DNA from: Microglena sp. YARC
Lineage: Eukaryota > Chlorophyta > Chlorophyceae > Chlamydomonadales > Chlamydomonadaceae
Assembly: GCA_022414725.1 (NCBI GenBank)
Contig: CM039462.1
Span: forward strand, 46,447,885-46,511,884
Direction of reading: 5' to 3'
DNA: 64,000 bases
The notes below the pieces were generated by a model. The model was not told the origin of the DNA. It saw nothing but the letters and a program-made list of their open reading frames with translations, and ran no database searches. The translations under genes and the position numbers were made by a program. Shown piece after piece: positions 10,599-21,769 of this stretch; within the stretch, counting starts at the first letter, position 1; each line of letters opens with the position of its first letter.

Positions 10599-12743
10599 AT
10601 GCAACTTCCGCGAGGGCCTCCCGATAATTTTGAGAAACTCCATGACAAGAATGGTCTTTCCTGGACGCGCGGGATGCGCAGTATCATTATCAGCAATGGC
10701 TGCGACCGAGTCCTTCCAACGGAGGACCCGGCTCCTCTTGATGATTGGCTAGATGTTTGTGCGCCAGCGGCCTCTGCTAGCGGTCATGAGAGTCCTTCCG
10801 CCATCGTGGAAGTAACCCCCCCAAATCAATCCTCCAACTTTGCGGCTCCTTCTGCTACTGTCCGACGCCTCTCTCCTGAGGTTGAGGACGTTCTGATGCG
10901 TCTCTGCTGTGTTTCTACTCAGATCATCCAGTATGCAAGGGCGCCTCCGCCACCGGCTGCTCGATTCTACGATGATGACTTTGGTGATGATGACTTTGGC
11001 GATGATGATGATGATGATGAACTGCAGAGTGCTACGAGTGGTGACTTCGGTGGAGTTACTCCCTCAACTGCTACTCGTGTGTTTCACAATGCCACCGTCT
11101 CACCATTGTATGAACTTTCGTCGGCACCTGCTCTTGCGCCTTCCCCGGAGTATAAGCCTGAGCCCTCTTCTGCGCCTCTGCTTGCGCCCCTTCCACCGGT
11201 CCACCCGGAGGTGGCCAGGCCGTCTTTGATGCAGAAGTCTGCGTCTTTCACCATGCCTATGGAGCGAGGTCTCTCTGGCTACAATACTCGTGCTCGAGAA
11301 GCTGCTGCTACTGCTGTTCGCACATCCTCTGCTGGCACTTCGCAGGAGCCCCCTCCGCCTCCGCCTCCGCCGGTGGAGTTGCCACCTGCTCCTGGCCCTC
11401 CGCCTTTTGTGCCTCCTTCGCTGTCATGCGAGTCTTGGGAGCATCTGCTTACTGGAGGACCTCCTCTGCTCCTGCGGCTGCAGGACTGTCGTCGTATCCG
11501 CCAGGAGCACTCTTATGGGGACTCCTTGGACCGCATTCTGTACGGTAGGATGGATATGAAAGCCACTCAGGCTAATGTTGATAGCAAGGGTCGTACTAGG
11601 CGCGTGATGGCATATTCTGAGCTGGGTCTAGAGTGTCGGGCTTTTCTGGGACCGGTTATGCCAGGGATCAACCACCCTCCTGATAATGGTGTGACCTTTG
11701 GTGGCATTGGGCGTAGGAATAATGACCTGCGGGGTTACCAGTATGTGAAAGTGCCCCTCCCTTTCTGTCCTGTTCGTCCTGATTTCGAGCTCCTTGTGGG
11801 TGTTGCGCGGTCCCTGTCTCTCATCAGGAACTTAGATGACCAGCGCGCGTATGACGCTGGTCTTGCTGCTGAGTATTTTCTGGGGATTCGTGAGTCTTTA
11901 GCTCCTAGGACTGCTACTCCTGCTGCTGGAACTTCGGCCTCTCATGGTGAGTCTAGTGTCGATCCTGCACTGTTGGGTTTCAGTGCACTGACCCTGCCCC
12001 GCCAAGAGTTCATGATCTTAACCATGATGCTTGCCAACATGACGGATGCCTTAGTCAAGGTATACCAAGACTTTGCTTCCCCTCGGGATATCTTTTTGCA
12101 TATCCGGAGGCAGCAGTCTGATGCCCTTGCCTCTCGTGTCCCTCTCTTGCTGAAAGAGTATCTTGCTTCGGTCATGGGCACTCATGAGCAGGTTGACGTT
12201 TTCTTTCGTCGGGTTCGCGGTATGTGCACTGACCTCCGCATTGCTGGGTCTCCGCAGACTCAGCGTCACGCCATGGGCATCATAGTTCAAGGTGCGAGTC
12301 TGCCCCGTTTCGAATCGCTGCGGATTAAGTATGGTATCATGCTGTACAACCAGCAACCTGTTGAGTACTGGTCCTGTCTAGAGGAATATAGGCAGCTAGA
12401 CATTCTGAACATAGCTCTCCCTCAGTCTGATGCCAGGCACCCTGGTTGGTCCCGGAACACTCCCCAGTTTCCTGCCAATGCTGCACTTCCGCGGCGGCAG
12501 ACAACTGGTGGTGGTTCTGGGTCTAACAAGAGGCGCCTGGAATGCACTTGGGGACCATGCCCCCATAAGGATGGTCACTCGGAGGAACGTTGCTGGACGA
12601 AGTACCCGCACCTGAAAAGGGTCGGTGATGGTGCATCGCGTCCTAGACCGATGCCTGTTAACCTGGCCCTTCCTGGTACGCTTACTCCAAGGCAACTGTC
12701 CTCCTTGCAGGCTCAGATTGATGGGTTTGCTATGCAGAAGTAG
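10599..12743 (+). CDS. Gag of Copia element A, ending in UAG
   Basis: The start ATG at 10599 (MQLPRGPP) matches the gag starts of elements B and B-prime; the open frame further upstream lies in the LTR of D and is accidental. About 714 codons. Order: N-terminal conserved block (NGLSW..GM..I.SNGCDR), an acidic Asp-rich run (about residues 125-145), proline-rich linkers, then a helical Gag core (LTMMLANMTDALVKVYQDF ... VFFRRVRGMCTDL). Near the C-terminus is a knuckle of unusual spacing, C-x4-C-x5-H-x4-C (CTWGPCPHKDGHSEERC). The UAG at 12741-12743 is followed by an open frame into pol in the same phase, so Gag-Pol is probably made by readthrough. Confidence 0.85.
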   Translation: MQLPRGPPDNFEKLHDKNGLSWTRGMRSIIISNGCDRVLPTEDPAPLDDWLDVCAPAASASGHESPSAIVEVTPPNQSSNFAAPSATVRRLSPEVEDVLMRLCCVSTQIIQYARAPPPPAARFYDDDFGDDDFGDDDDDDELQSATSGDFGGVTPSTATRVFHNATVSPLYELSSAPALAPSPEYKPEPSSAPLLAPLPPVHPEVARPSLMQKSASFTMPMERGLSGYNTRAREAAATAVRTSSAGTSQEPPPPPPPPVELPPAPGPPPFVPPSLSCESWEHLLTGGPPLLLRLQDCRRIRQEHSYGDSLDRILYGRMDMKATQANVDSKGRTRRVMAYSELGLECRAFLGPVMPGINHPPDNGVTFGGIGRRNNDLRGYQYVKVPLPFCPVRPDFELLVGVARSLSLIRNLDDQRAYDAGLAAEYFLGIRESLAPRTATPAAGTSASHGESSVDPALLGFSALTLPRQEFMILTMMLANMTDALVKVYQDFASPRDIFLHIRRQQSDALASRVPLLLKEYLASVMGTHEQVDVFFRRVRGMCTDLRIAGSPQTQRHAMGIIVQGASLPRFESLRIKYGIMLYNQQPVEYWSCLEEYRQLDILNIALPQSDARHPGWSRNTPQFPANAALPRRQTTGGGSGSNKRRLECTWGPCPHKDGHSEERCWTKYPHLKRVGDGASRPRPMPVNLALPGTLTPRQLSSLQAQIDGFAMQK

Positions 12744-14777
12744 GAGGTAAGCTCTGTCCTATTCTCCTGCACCTCGAAGTTCTCTAATGTGTGTAGCCCG
12801 AGCCTGTCTGAGGGTGTCTGGCATGTGGATTCTGGAGCTGGAATGTCCATCACAGGTGATAGGTCTTTGTTCACTGTGTTTAATGTTTCTCCGAATCAGC
12901 CATCAGTTCGATTTGGTGATGGAGTGGTTCAACGGGCAGAAGGTATGGGATCCATTGAGTTATGTAGTGATTGGTTACCAACATCAATCACTCTAACTGA
13001 TGTTCTCTACATACCTCACTGTCCGGTGAACCTCCTGTCAGTAAATGCTGTGGCTCATTCTCTCCACTGCAAGGTTTCTTTTGATAGTCTTAGTTGCACT
13101 GCCACTCAGGGCTCTTCTGTTCTCTGGTCCTTCCCTGCCTCCAGTGATGGTGTTTACAAGTTTGCATGTAGGCCTTGTTACACCACCTGTGGCTGTTTGT
13201 TTGGTGCTGACGATTACCCAGCTTTTGCACTTGATGTTGATGAGGACGGTGGAGTTGTTATCCCTACCACTCCTGAATGGCTGTGGCATAGGCGGCTGGG
13301 TCACCCCGGCTTTGATGCCAGGCGCAGACTTGTCAAGAAGGGTATGGTTAAGAACTTACCCCTCTCACTCAAGCAGGTGCAGAAACTGGCTAAGATCCCT
13401 TGTGATGCTTGTCAGAAGGCTAAGGGCAAACGTCTCCCTTTTCTTAAAGAAAGCAAAACTAAGATCCGTGCACCTCTCCAACGCCTTCACTTGGATATCA
13501 TGGGACCAGTTCATATTAGGGGTCTGCGTGGGGAGTTTTATATTCTGTGCCTCACAGACCAATACTCTGGCTATGCTAAGTTATTGTGCTTGAGGACCAG
13601 GGATGAAGCTCCCTTAGCAGTCCAAACTATCATCCTCAGATGGATGAATCAGCTGCATGGGTTTGCCTTTAAGTGTCTGAGATCTGACAGGGCTAAGGAG
13701 TTTATAGTAAAGTGGTTTGAGGATTGGCTGATATCGGTTGGGGCAGTGCATGAGTTATCGTTGGCATACACTGCACAGCAGAATGCAACTGTGGAGAGGT
13801 ACAATGGGGTCTTACAGTCTATAGCTAGGAGCATCCACCTGGAGTCTAAACTAACTAAGTCTTTCTGGCCCTATGCCTTCCTAGCTGCTTGTTACCTTCG
13901 TAATCGTCTGCCCAATCAGGGAGATAAGACTCCACACGAGCTTTTCTTTGGGGTTGTGCCTGATGTGTCGTTGTTGCGTGTGTTTGGTTGCCCTTGCTAC
14001 GTCACGTTAGTCAATGGGAAGAAACGCAACAAGCTGGACGAAAGGGCGTTATCTGGTAGACTGGTTGGGTATTCCCTGGTGAGTAAGGGTTATTTTGTTT
14101 GGGTTCCTAAGTTGCGCCAGGTAGTAGAGAGTCGTGATGTACTCTTCTATGAACAGTTTGATCATAACTGTATTCCTGGGCTGTCCCCTTATGACGGGTC
14201 TCCGTATGTTTCTCGCATCCCTGCCGCTATCAACGGACACATGCCTGAATCTGCGGTTAATTCCTTAGACCCTTTGCCAACCCCAATTGTCGACCGCTGC
14301 CCTGGTCATGGGATGACCTTGCGTCCCAGGTCAGGGGCTGATGGTGCTGCATTGCGTGTGAAGGTACTGGGCGGGCGGGATTCCGAAGTTCTTTCAGATA
14401 CGATTTTACCCGAATCTCAGGGGGTCGCCAGGCCCTCCTCTGCGCCACGTTTCGTCGGTGAAGCTTTAGGATTACGACAGCCTTCGATCATAGTGGTACC
14501 TGGATCAGGTCCATTGCCTAATAGTCGCCAACCTCCGACCACCTCGGATGGCTCGCAGGTGTTGTTAATCCCTTCGCCTCCTGCCATCCCTGGTGAATTA
14601 TTCGGGTCAAGCCCATGTGATGACGTAGCCGTTGCCGATAGCGCAAGTGATGATCTTGAACACTGGTCGGGTTCCGATACTGCGTATGGCTGGGGTGTTC
14701 CGGTCGACCCAGGCTTCGTTGATATAGAGGCAAATAAGGCCGGCCTTGTTCAACCAGGCAGTAGTTCTGCACTGGGG
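12744..14777 (+). pseudogene. Pol of element A, part 1: protease, GAG-pre-integrase, integrase
   Basis: In the gag frame directly after UAG with no further stop. Protease is seen at VWHVDSGAGMSI (catalytic DSG). The pre-integrase zinc domain has H-H-C-C (LWHRRLGHP ... PCDACQKAKG). The integrase catalytic triad is visible: D in LHLDIMGP, D in CLRSDRAKEF, and E in NATVERYN. The Copia-typical PQQNGVAER is AQQNATVER here. The frame is cut at 14777 by the B-prime insertion just before the reverse transcriptase domain. Pol continues at 16353 and 24996. Confidence 0.9.
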
Positions 14778-15172
14778 TGGTCAGCATGAATTGCGGTGCT
14801 CTCAAGCGTTTTATGACTTGGTGACTACTTATGTACTCCCTTAGAACTATCGGCCCTGATAGCTTCCCATAGTGATAGCTTCCCGTAGAACTGAGTCATC
14901 CTTTAGTGACTCAGTGTCAGCTTCCTATTGACTGCCTGTCTCTCTGTGTCTTATCGGTCTCTCCCTGACATCTCCTGTGTTAAACGGTGTCAAGGTGACA
15001 AGATCCGGGCTTAGGGTCTATTCAGGTTACAGGCATCCACTTCGCCCACCGCTGGTGTCCTTTAGTGTACGTCCTTGCTTGTAACGTTATTCTCGTCTCT
15101 GTGTATAGATTGGCGCGTCTGTCTCCGCTGCATACATCTCTGTCCACTCTTAGAAGTGCTTAATAGCTGATA
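14778..15172 (+). repeat. LTR of B-prime (395 bp)
   Basis: Near-identical to the LTRs at 27290-27683 and 33941-34334. Starts TGGTCAGC (one G more than TGTCAGC) and ends GCTGATA. Confidence 0.9.
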
Positions 15173-15210
15173 GGTTATGGGCTTCATCTCGATCTACCAC
15201 TGCTTTTATA

Positions 15211-16352
15211 ATGCAACTTCCGCGTGGGTCTCCTGCCGGCTTCGAAAAGCTAACCCACAGAATGGTTTGTCTTGGTCGCGCGGTATGGAGAGCGTCATTG
15301 TATCCAATGGCTGCGACCGCATTCTTCCGTTCAAGACTCGTGTTCCCACTGATTGGCTTGATGATTGCGCGCCAGCGGCCTCTGCTGCCTTAGATGAGTC
15401 TCCTTCCGCCATCATGGAAGACATCCCCCCCTACCAAACCTCCATTTCTCTCCCTCCTTCTCCTCTTGTCCAACGCCTCCTTCCTGAGGTAGAGGATATT
15501 CTGATGCGTCTATGCTGCGTCTCGACTCAGATCATCAAATACAAGTCTTCTCCTCCGCCTCCTGACGCCCGTTTTGAGTATGACAATGCTGATCTGGCTC
15601 GCCATAAGCATGAAGATGGCTACTACACTGAGGATGACGATGACGACGAAGAGGAAGACCTACAGAGTGCGCGGAGTGGTGACTTCGGTGGAGTCACACC
15701 TTCCACTGCCACTCGTGTTTTTGAGTCTCCGGTGTTTGAGCACCAGTCGGCTCCTCCTCCTCCTCCTCCTCCTGTCTACAAGCCTCCGACTGCTCCTCCG
15801 CATCCACCTGCGGTACCTGAGTTGGCTATGCCGACTTTGCTGAGAAGCTCGTCACTTGGTCCTTTGATTCCTCCCCTCCCCTTTGTTCGCAACCCTTCTG
15901 AGCGAGCTCTGGCTGGCTACCACACGCGGTCTCGTGAGACTGCTGCTGCTGCCTCGAGTGTCCACAGCGATGCTGCTGGCCCCTCCCTGAATCCACCTCC
16001 ACCTCCACCGGTGGAGCAGCCTCCTGCCCCTTCTCCTTTTCCTCCCCCCCTGCCCTACTACCCGAATCGCTCGCTGGGATGCTTATCCTGGGAGCACCTG
16101 CTTGATGGCTCCACACCTTCGCGCATGGATGTGCGGAGTTGCCGCCAAATTCGCAAGGCGCAGAAAGCTGGTGACTCCTTGGACCGCACTTTGTACGGTA
16201 GGATGGATCAGGCTGCCACTCGGGCTAATCTAGATACGAAGGGGCGGGCTAGGCGAGTGATGGTGTTCTCTGAGTTGGGTCATGCATGCCGTGCTTATCT
16301 GGGGCCTGTGCAGGCAGGGATTGACTACCCCCCTCCTGGTGGTGCTACCTTT
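15211..16352 (+). pseudogene. Truncated, frameshifted gag of B-prime
   Basis: The ATG at 15211 (MQLPRGSPAGFEKL) matches element B. A one-base loss near 15257 shifts the frame; from there the frame beginning at 15177 carries the homologous protein. Visible parts are the NGLSWSRGMESVIVSNGCDR block, an acidic run (DDDDDEEED), proline runs, and the block ending GIDYPPPGGATF, where homology stops. The Gag core and knuckle are absent. Confidence 0.85.
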
Positions 16353-17245
16353 CTATACTACCGGTTACTGCTGATATTGCTGATATCCCCGCTGCTCATG
16401 TACAAGTAAACTGCTTGTACGTGGGAGCATACATTTCCACCTCCACTGAACTAACCTACAAAGCTGCCATGCTTCCCTCCAACCCTGACAGGGATCAGTG
16501 GCTGCTTGCTATGAAGGATGAGATGGCGTCCCTCCATGCCCATGGTTCTTGTGCACTCACTCCACAGCCTCCTAAGCAGAGGATCCTGTCTGGCAGGTGG
16601 TTATTTGTGAAGAAGGTTGGGGTTGATGGTTCTGTGCGCTTCAAGGCACGTTTTGTGGTCCGTGGTTTTCTGCAGCGTCCTGGGCTGGACTTTCATTATG
16701 TATATGCCCCCGTTTCTTCTAAAGCAGGTCTGAGGGTGCTCCTTGCTGCCATCACTCATAGGAAGATGTTTGCTCGGCAGCTGGACATCAAGACTGCATT
16801 TCTGAATGCTAAGCTAGAACCTGGTCTGGACCTGTACTGCCACCAGCCTGAGGGCTTTAAGGTACTTGGTCCTAACGGTGTTCCCCTTGTGTGCAAACTG
16901 ATCAAGTCCCTTTATGGTTTGAAACAGGCGCCCAGGGCTTGGAGTATGGATGTCAAGCGAGTTTTGGTTGCACATGGGTTTACTATGTGCAAGGCGGAAC
17001 CTGCTCTGTATTTTAGGAGGGATTCTATTGGTGGGTGGAGCTATGTCCTGACCTATGTTGATGATTTTATCTGTGCTTTTAGTGAGCTGGATAGGTATGC
17101 TTTGTTGATCAAGGCTATGAACAAGGCTGGCTGGGAGGTTAAAGAGATGGGTGTACCGGTTCAGTTCCTCTCTTTGGACATGGCTGTTACACTTGACTCT
17201 GACGGCAGGTGTGTTCAGATCAACCTCTTCCAGCACTCCTACATT
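16353..17245 (+). pseudogene. Pol of element A, part 2: reverse transcriptase
   Basis: Copia reverse transcriptase. RWLFVKKVGVDGSVRFKARF and FVVRGFLQRPGLDF are followed by the motif-A-like LDIKTAFLNAKL. KSLYGLKQAPRAW and the catalytic box YVDDF (about 17057-17071) come next. The frame is cut by the CACTA insertion at 17246, after QINLFQHSYI; the sequence resumes at 24996 with VDLVEQFGL, exactly as in intact element B. The three-base duplication ATT marks the joint. Confidence 0.9.
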
Positions 17246-17279
17246 CACTATCAATATTCGGGCCCTTTACCGACCCCAT

Positions 17280-17715
17280 TACAGAGGTTTTACAGTGGGT
17301 TTACAGGGATAAACGCTGTAAACGCTCTGTAAACCTGCACTCTACTCCATTTACAGACTTTGTTTACAGACCGTTAACACACTGTTGGGGTACGGTAGAA
17401 ACGAGCTAAAACGCGCAGGCTGTAAACGGCCTGTAAATGCTTACATACTTTGTTACATAGTAGTTACAGACTCTGGTTTACAGACCTCTGTAAACCTTCT
17501 GTAAGTATGGCTGTAAACCCTATGTAAGTATGGCTGTAAACCCTCTGTAACTAGGTGTGTATACCTTCTGTAAGTATGGCTGTACACGCTCCGTAACTAG
17601 GTGTGTAAACCCTCTGTAACGTGGTCGGTACACCCTATGTAACTAGGTGTGTAAACCCTCTGTAGCTAGGTGTGTAAACCATGTGTAGATCTTGTGTAAC
17701 CAGGCCCGAAATCCG
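17280..17715. repeat. Left subterminal motif array of the CACTA element
   Basis: Dozens of short words in both orientations, such as CTGTAAAC, TTACAGA and GTAACTAGGTGTGTAAACCC. In CACTA elements such subterminal repeats bind the element's own TNPA-type protein. The same words recur near the right end (24780-24965). Confidence 0.85.
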
Positions 17716-17974
17716 CTAGTAACCAGGTCTTTGGAATGGGGGGAAATGGGGCGCAGCTGCTTTAATTTTTTACACTGCCCTGGGAGGGACGTTTACAAAC
17801 ATATACATGTAGGTATCATGACAAGTAGTGCTCGGTGGGACGAGTCAATTGATAGAAGCTTACAAGCTGCAGTCAACGAAAATATTATAACTTCATTAGA
17901 AGGTCCATTCATAGACATACACCTCCCCCCCCCCCCCCCCCCCCCCCCCCTTAAAATTCCCTGCCCCTTAAGCA

Positions 17975-18905
17975 CAACATGGCTTCTTTTGCTGCTCCTC
18001 GCTGTAGTGCTCTGTTGATTCCACCTGCGCAACACAAGCACACCTACCACACACGAACACAAAATGTGAATACGTCGAATAAATCCTGTTGCTGCTGCTC
18101 TCCGCTTGACATGCCTTGTAGTCCTGCTTCCACCTGTGCAACAGAAACCCACATCCATGTGGCCCAATCCATGAAAGCAGATGGGGGGCAACACATGTTT
18201 CCAAGAACATACAACACAGGCTGGTACATGACAGGAGTACCCCGGCCCACTCATAAATGCATCTTAACTCCCCCTACCCCTTCAGCACAACATGCTGAGC
18301 GGGGAGCAGCAGAAGAAGGCACACCCTAAGCTATTTTTTATAACCACCTGCACAACACAAGCACACATACCACCATACATGCACACTAAATAAGGCATGA
18401 CATGTAAATACGCAGAGTGACTCCTTCTGCTGCTGATCTCCGCTTGGCATGCCTTGTAGTCCTGTTTCCACCTGTGCAATAGAAACCCCCATCCATGCGC
18501 CCCCACATCCATGACAGCAGATGGGGGGCAACAAGTGTCTCGAAGAACATGCAACACAAACACAGGCTGGTACATGACAGGAGTACCCTAGCCCGCTCAT
18601 ATAAATGCATCTTAACCCCCCCTGCCCCTTCAGCAGAACATGCTGAGCAGGGAGCAGCATAGGGCTAAGGCTGAGCCTTCTCCTCCTGCTCCCCTCTCAG
18701 CATGTTGTGTTCTCTCGTTTGCACATGTGCAACACGGCCACACATACCATACATGCAAAAAAAGGCATCACATGTGAGTACGTAGAGGAGCCACTCTGCT
18801 GCTCTCTACCTGGCATGCTGTGTTGTCCAGCTTCCACCAGTGCAGTAGGAGCCCACATCCATGCGCTGCTATCCATGACAGCAGATGCGAGGCAATTTGA
18901 TGGCT
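17975..18905. repeat. CACTA internal satellite, cluster 1 (about 3 units)
   Basis: Units of about 340-380 bp share GCTTGGCATGCCTTGTAGTC, CCACCTGTGCAACAGAAACC and GGCTGGTACATGACAG. Several units contain a hairpin-forming pair, CAGCACAACATGCTGAGC and GCTCAGCATGTTGTGCT, spaced ~40-60 bp apart. Poly(C) runs (for example 17926-17950) mark unit borders. Open frames on the minus strand across units are repeat products. Confidence 0.88.
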
Positions 18906-21208
18906 CCATAAGCATAGAACCAAACCATGAAAGCAACCAACACAGGTTTAACCAGGATAGCACATGGAGCCAATAACGTCACAGTCAAGGCATGTTTTGT
19001 TTAGCTCATACAACGCACCAATCGAGGTCGACACATGATCTGCGTCTGCAAGACAGATGCCCCGCGGTGAAGGGACATATGCCGGGGATTGGAGGCACGA
19101 ACCATAACTAGCGGCTGGCAGAAAGCCGTCAGATATGCGAATGCAGTGTCCGTTGCGTCGCAGGAAGCAGGCTCTGAAATTGGTTGCGTCTCAGGTAGAA
19201 GAGCTGGGGGTCCTCCTGAAGTAACCTGCCAGGGAGCAGCGCGAGGGGCGGCAGGGCGGTGAATAGAGCAGGGTAGGGCATGCGTAAGAGAGAAATGAAG
19301 GGTGGGGAGCAGCAGCAGTTTGGGGGCAATCGCATGGCTCCATGAGCATGGAGCAATACAAGCACCCGTCAAACCCTACATCCGTAGCGAGGCTCGCTCT
19401 GCGCGTTGTTCATACGTTGGCTTTGATCTCGGACTCCTGTTCCTGATAACGCCGAGATCATCGCAACTCTCGATTTGTTCGGCTGGATGCACAACATTAC
19501 CTGGTCGCCCGTCTAGGTGTTAATTGATTGAAGCAATAAACAGGGTAAATCAGGTAGCATGGTTCCAATGCAACGATTGTGGCTGGAAATTGAGCAGTTG
19601 TTATATCGCAATGGCAGGCGAACGATGATAAGGCTTTGACCCATCCAGGAGCTTGAAGTTACAGCCAGCGCTACCACCGCGGTAACCACCGCAACCGACA
19701 TCAGCACTGCGGTTACAGCCCCGTGTGCCAGCTCAGCGGCGTGAGACTTGCGCGCATGAATGCACTTCGCCACAGATATAGCTTGTTTATAACCCTGCTT
19801 CTCCGCATCTTCGAGCAGAAGGAGGCTGCATTCCATGTCCGTGTGCTATAATTAGGCGAGGCAGCGATCCCGGGAGCCCGCAGCTACGACCAGCAGCTTC
19901 TAGCTAGCTCCCCTGACTGGCCTTTGAGCCAAAGCTAATGCGACCTAGTGCACGTTGACGTTAACAGAGCTGCTGGATTTTGGGGGGTAGCTCAGTTGCC
20001 TGGATCAAGGACTACAATATACCTATACGATATTGTTTTCACTGCTGATGAGGGCAAGTAGCCAAAGAGATTGGATATATTTTGGTGACAAATTGACAAT
20101 GCTTTGGTTATGTAAGTGTCGGAAAAGGCAATCAGCCTTAAATGCTAGAACCGGTCTGCATCACCTGGTAAGTATGATACTTCTGGTACTTTTTATTCCT
20201 TTGTAAGGAAATACATGCTCCTGTTAATATTGGTAATGCCGGAGATGAGGGGAACCCTAATTCATTTGTGTAACCAAGGTCTGGTTACCAAGCAGCTTGT
20301 AACACTAGAGCATGTATGACAACGACAAATTGATCCCTAGTAATTTATGTGACTGCCTGAGACAGCGAGTAGTCAGGTTGATGACCAAAGCCATGTAGGG
20401 GACATTAGGGACTAGTCTTCGTTCTTATAGTGGTAATCAAGTTTCGGAATGAGGAACGATTAATGCTCAGCCTACATATTCGGTATATTACCTTGGCTTG
20501 CTATTCAATGAGAAAATATGCCTAAAATCAGTAAAATGTGCTGCTGAATTCACAGCTCGAACTTCTCGAATTTTCCGGGATAAAGCTGGTTGCAGATATG
20601 AGTCAAGGTTTTGCAGTTACTAACAGACCACAGGCCACGTTTCGGTTGTTCCAATCTCAGGTGGAATTTATGGCTCACAAATCTTTATTACTGGTCACAC
20701 TAAACATCTTCTTGGTGATGTGTGTATGGTGTTCCAGTCTTGGGGTGTGCCGAATAGGCTTTAATCAATTGCCGTGGGGCCCAAGCAGGGAGCCCGGAAA
20801 CCGTGGTCAGTGGTAATTTAATACCGGTAATACAATTTAAGTTTAAACACCATCCTATTATAACTTCTATATGAAGCGTGTCAAGGGAGTGAAGCGATGA
20901 CCTGTGACGAATCCTACAACTTTGAGATCTTACCTGGTTGCAGCAAAAACTAAATCCTACATCGCCTGCAAGGAAAAAAATAAATGTATCCTGCACTTAA
21001 CCACCCCCCTTCCGGCTGTCTCGAGCAATACCATAATGTGTGGTACTGGATGGATTCATTTAATCACTCTCCAATCCCCTTGAACTCTACACCCGGAGCT
21101 TGGCAGGTCCTAGATAAGCAAATTTCCATATCATCCCTACAAAACCCATGCCTAATTTATCCAAAGTGGAAGATACCACGATGAAGGGCTTCAGCCCGCC
21201 AAAACGCT

Positions 21209-21239
<31 letters not shown>

Positions 21240-21616
21240 CACGCAAATGGATTGCGATACGGTGGATGCTGACTTAGACACAGCCCCCCCCACCTGCAGC
21301 CCCCAAAACCGCCCACCCCCTTCAGGTCACTACCGTCCAACCCAGACAACCCAAACCCTTCACCATCATTCCCCTCGCCCCTTGCTTCAACTGTTACCAA
21401 CCTGAAAAACGCGTCCACACCAAACCCTCCACAGCAAAAAGATTCGGGCACACCAACTAACATCCAATAACTCTTGACACTCCCCCCCCCCCCATCTCAA
21501 AATTCCTAAACACCCGCAGAACTTGGGCCCCAACATTAAACTCAAGCAAGCAGCAATCCACAACTTTTTCTCACGCACATCAACCACCGAGTAGTGGTAC
21601 CACTATTTTAAAGAGC

Positions 21617-21647
<31 letters not shown>

Positions 21648-21769
21648 CAAACAGGCCAAGAAGCTCAAACAAACATGTTCCCCCCCACACCCACCCTGCC
21701 CAGCCACTCGAAGACTCAAACATGAACGACATACATTTTCTGATTCTCAACGCAACTCAAATGCACTCC
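18906..21769. other. CACTA interior, mostly without recognised features
   Basis: Mixed sequence. A 107-codon minus frame at 19513-19836 contains one hydrophobic stretch (AVLMSVAVVTAVVALAV) and could be a captured exon, but I cannot name it. Poly(C) runs occur at about 21211-21237 and 21617-21632. No transposase motif was seen on either strand. Confidence 0.5.

Larger units (their letters stand above)
14778..16352 (+). mobile_element. B-prime: 5' LTR plus gag fragment of a second Copia copy, inserted in A pol
   Basis: It starts as a 395-bp LTR of the B type (14778-15172, with one extra G near its start) and continues through a gag leader and 5' gag. It then stops abruptly at 16352 inside gag, where element A pol resumes (CTATACTACCGGTTACTGCT, aligned with CTTTACTAATGGTTACTGCT of B). 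There is no 3' LTR and no visible target duplication. The gag frame is also broken: one C is missing near 15257 relative to element B. It is a partial cDNA, or a template-switch/recombination product. Confidence 0.88.

Noticed and set aside
12746..12797. An intron joining gag to pol
   Set aside because: Splicing at GTAAGC...AG would leave the UAG in place and shift pol out of frame in both elements; direct readthrough keeps the frame.
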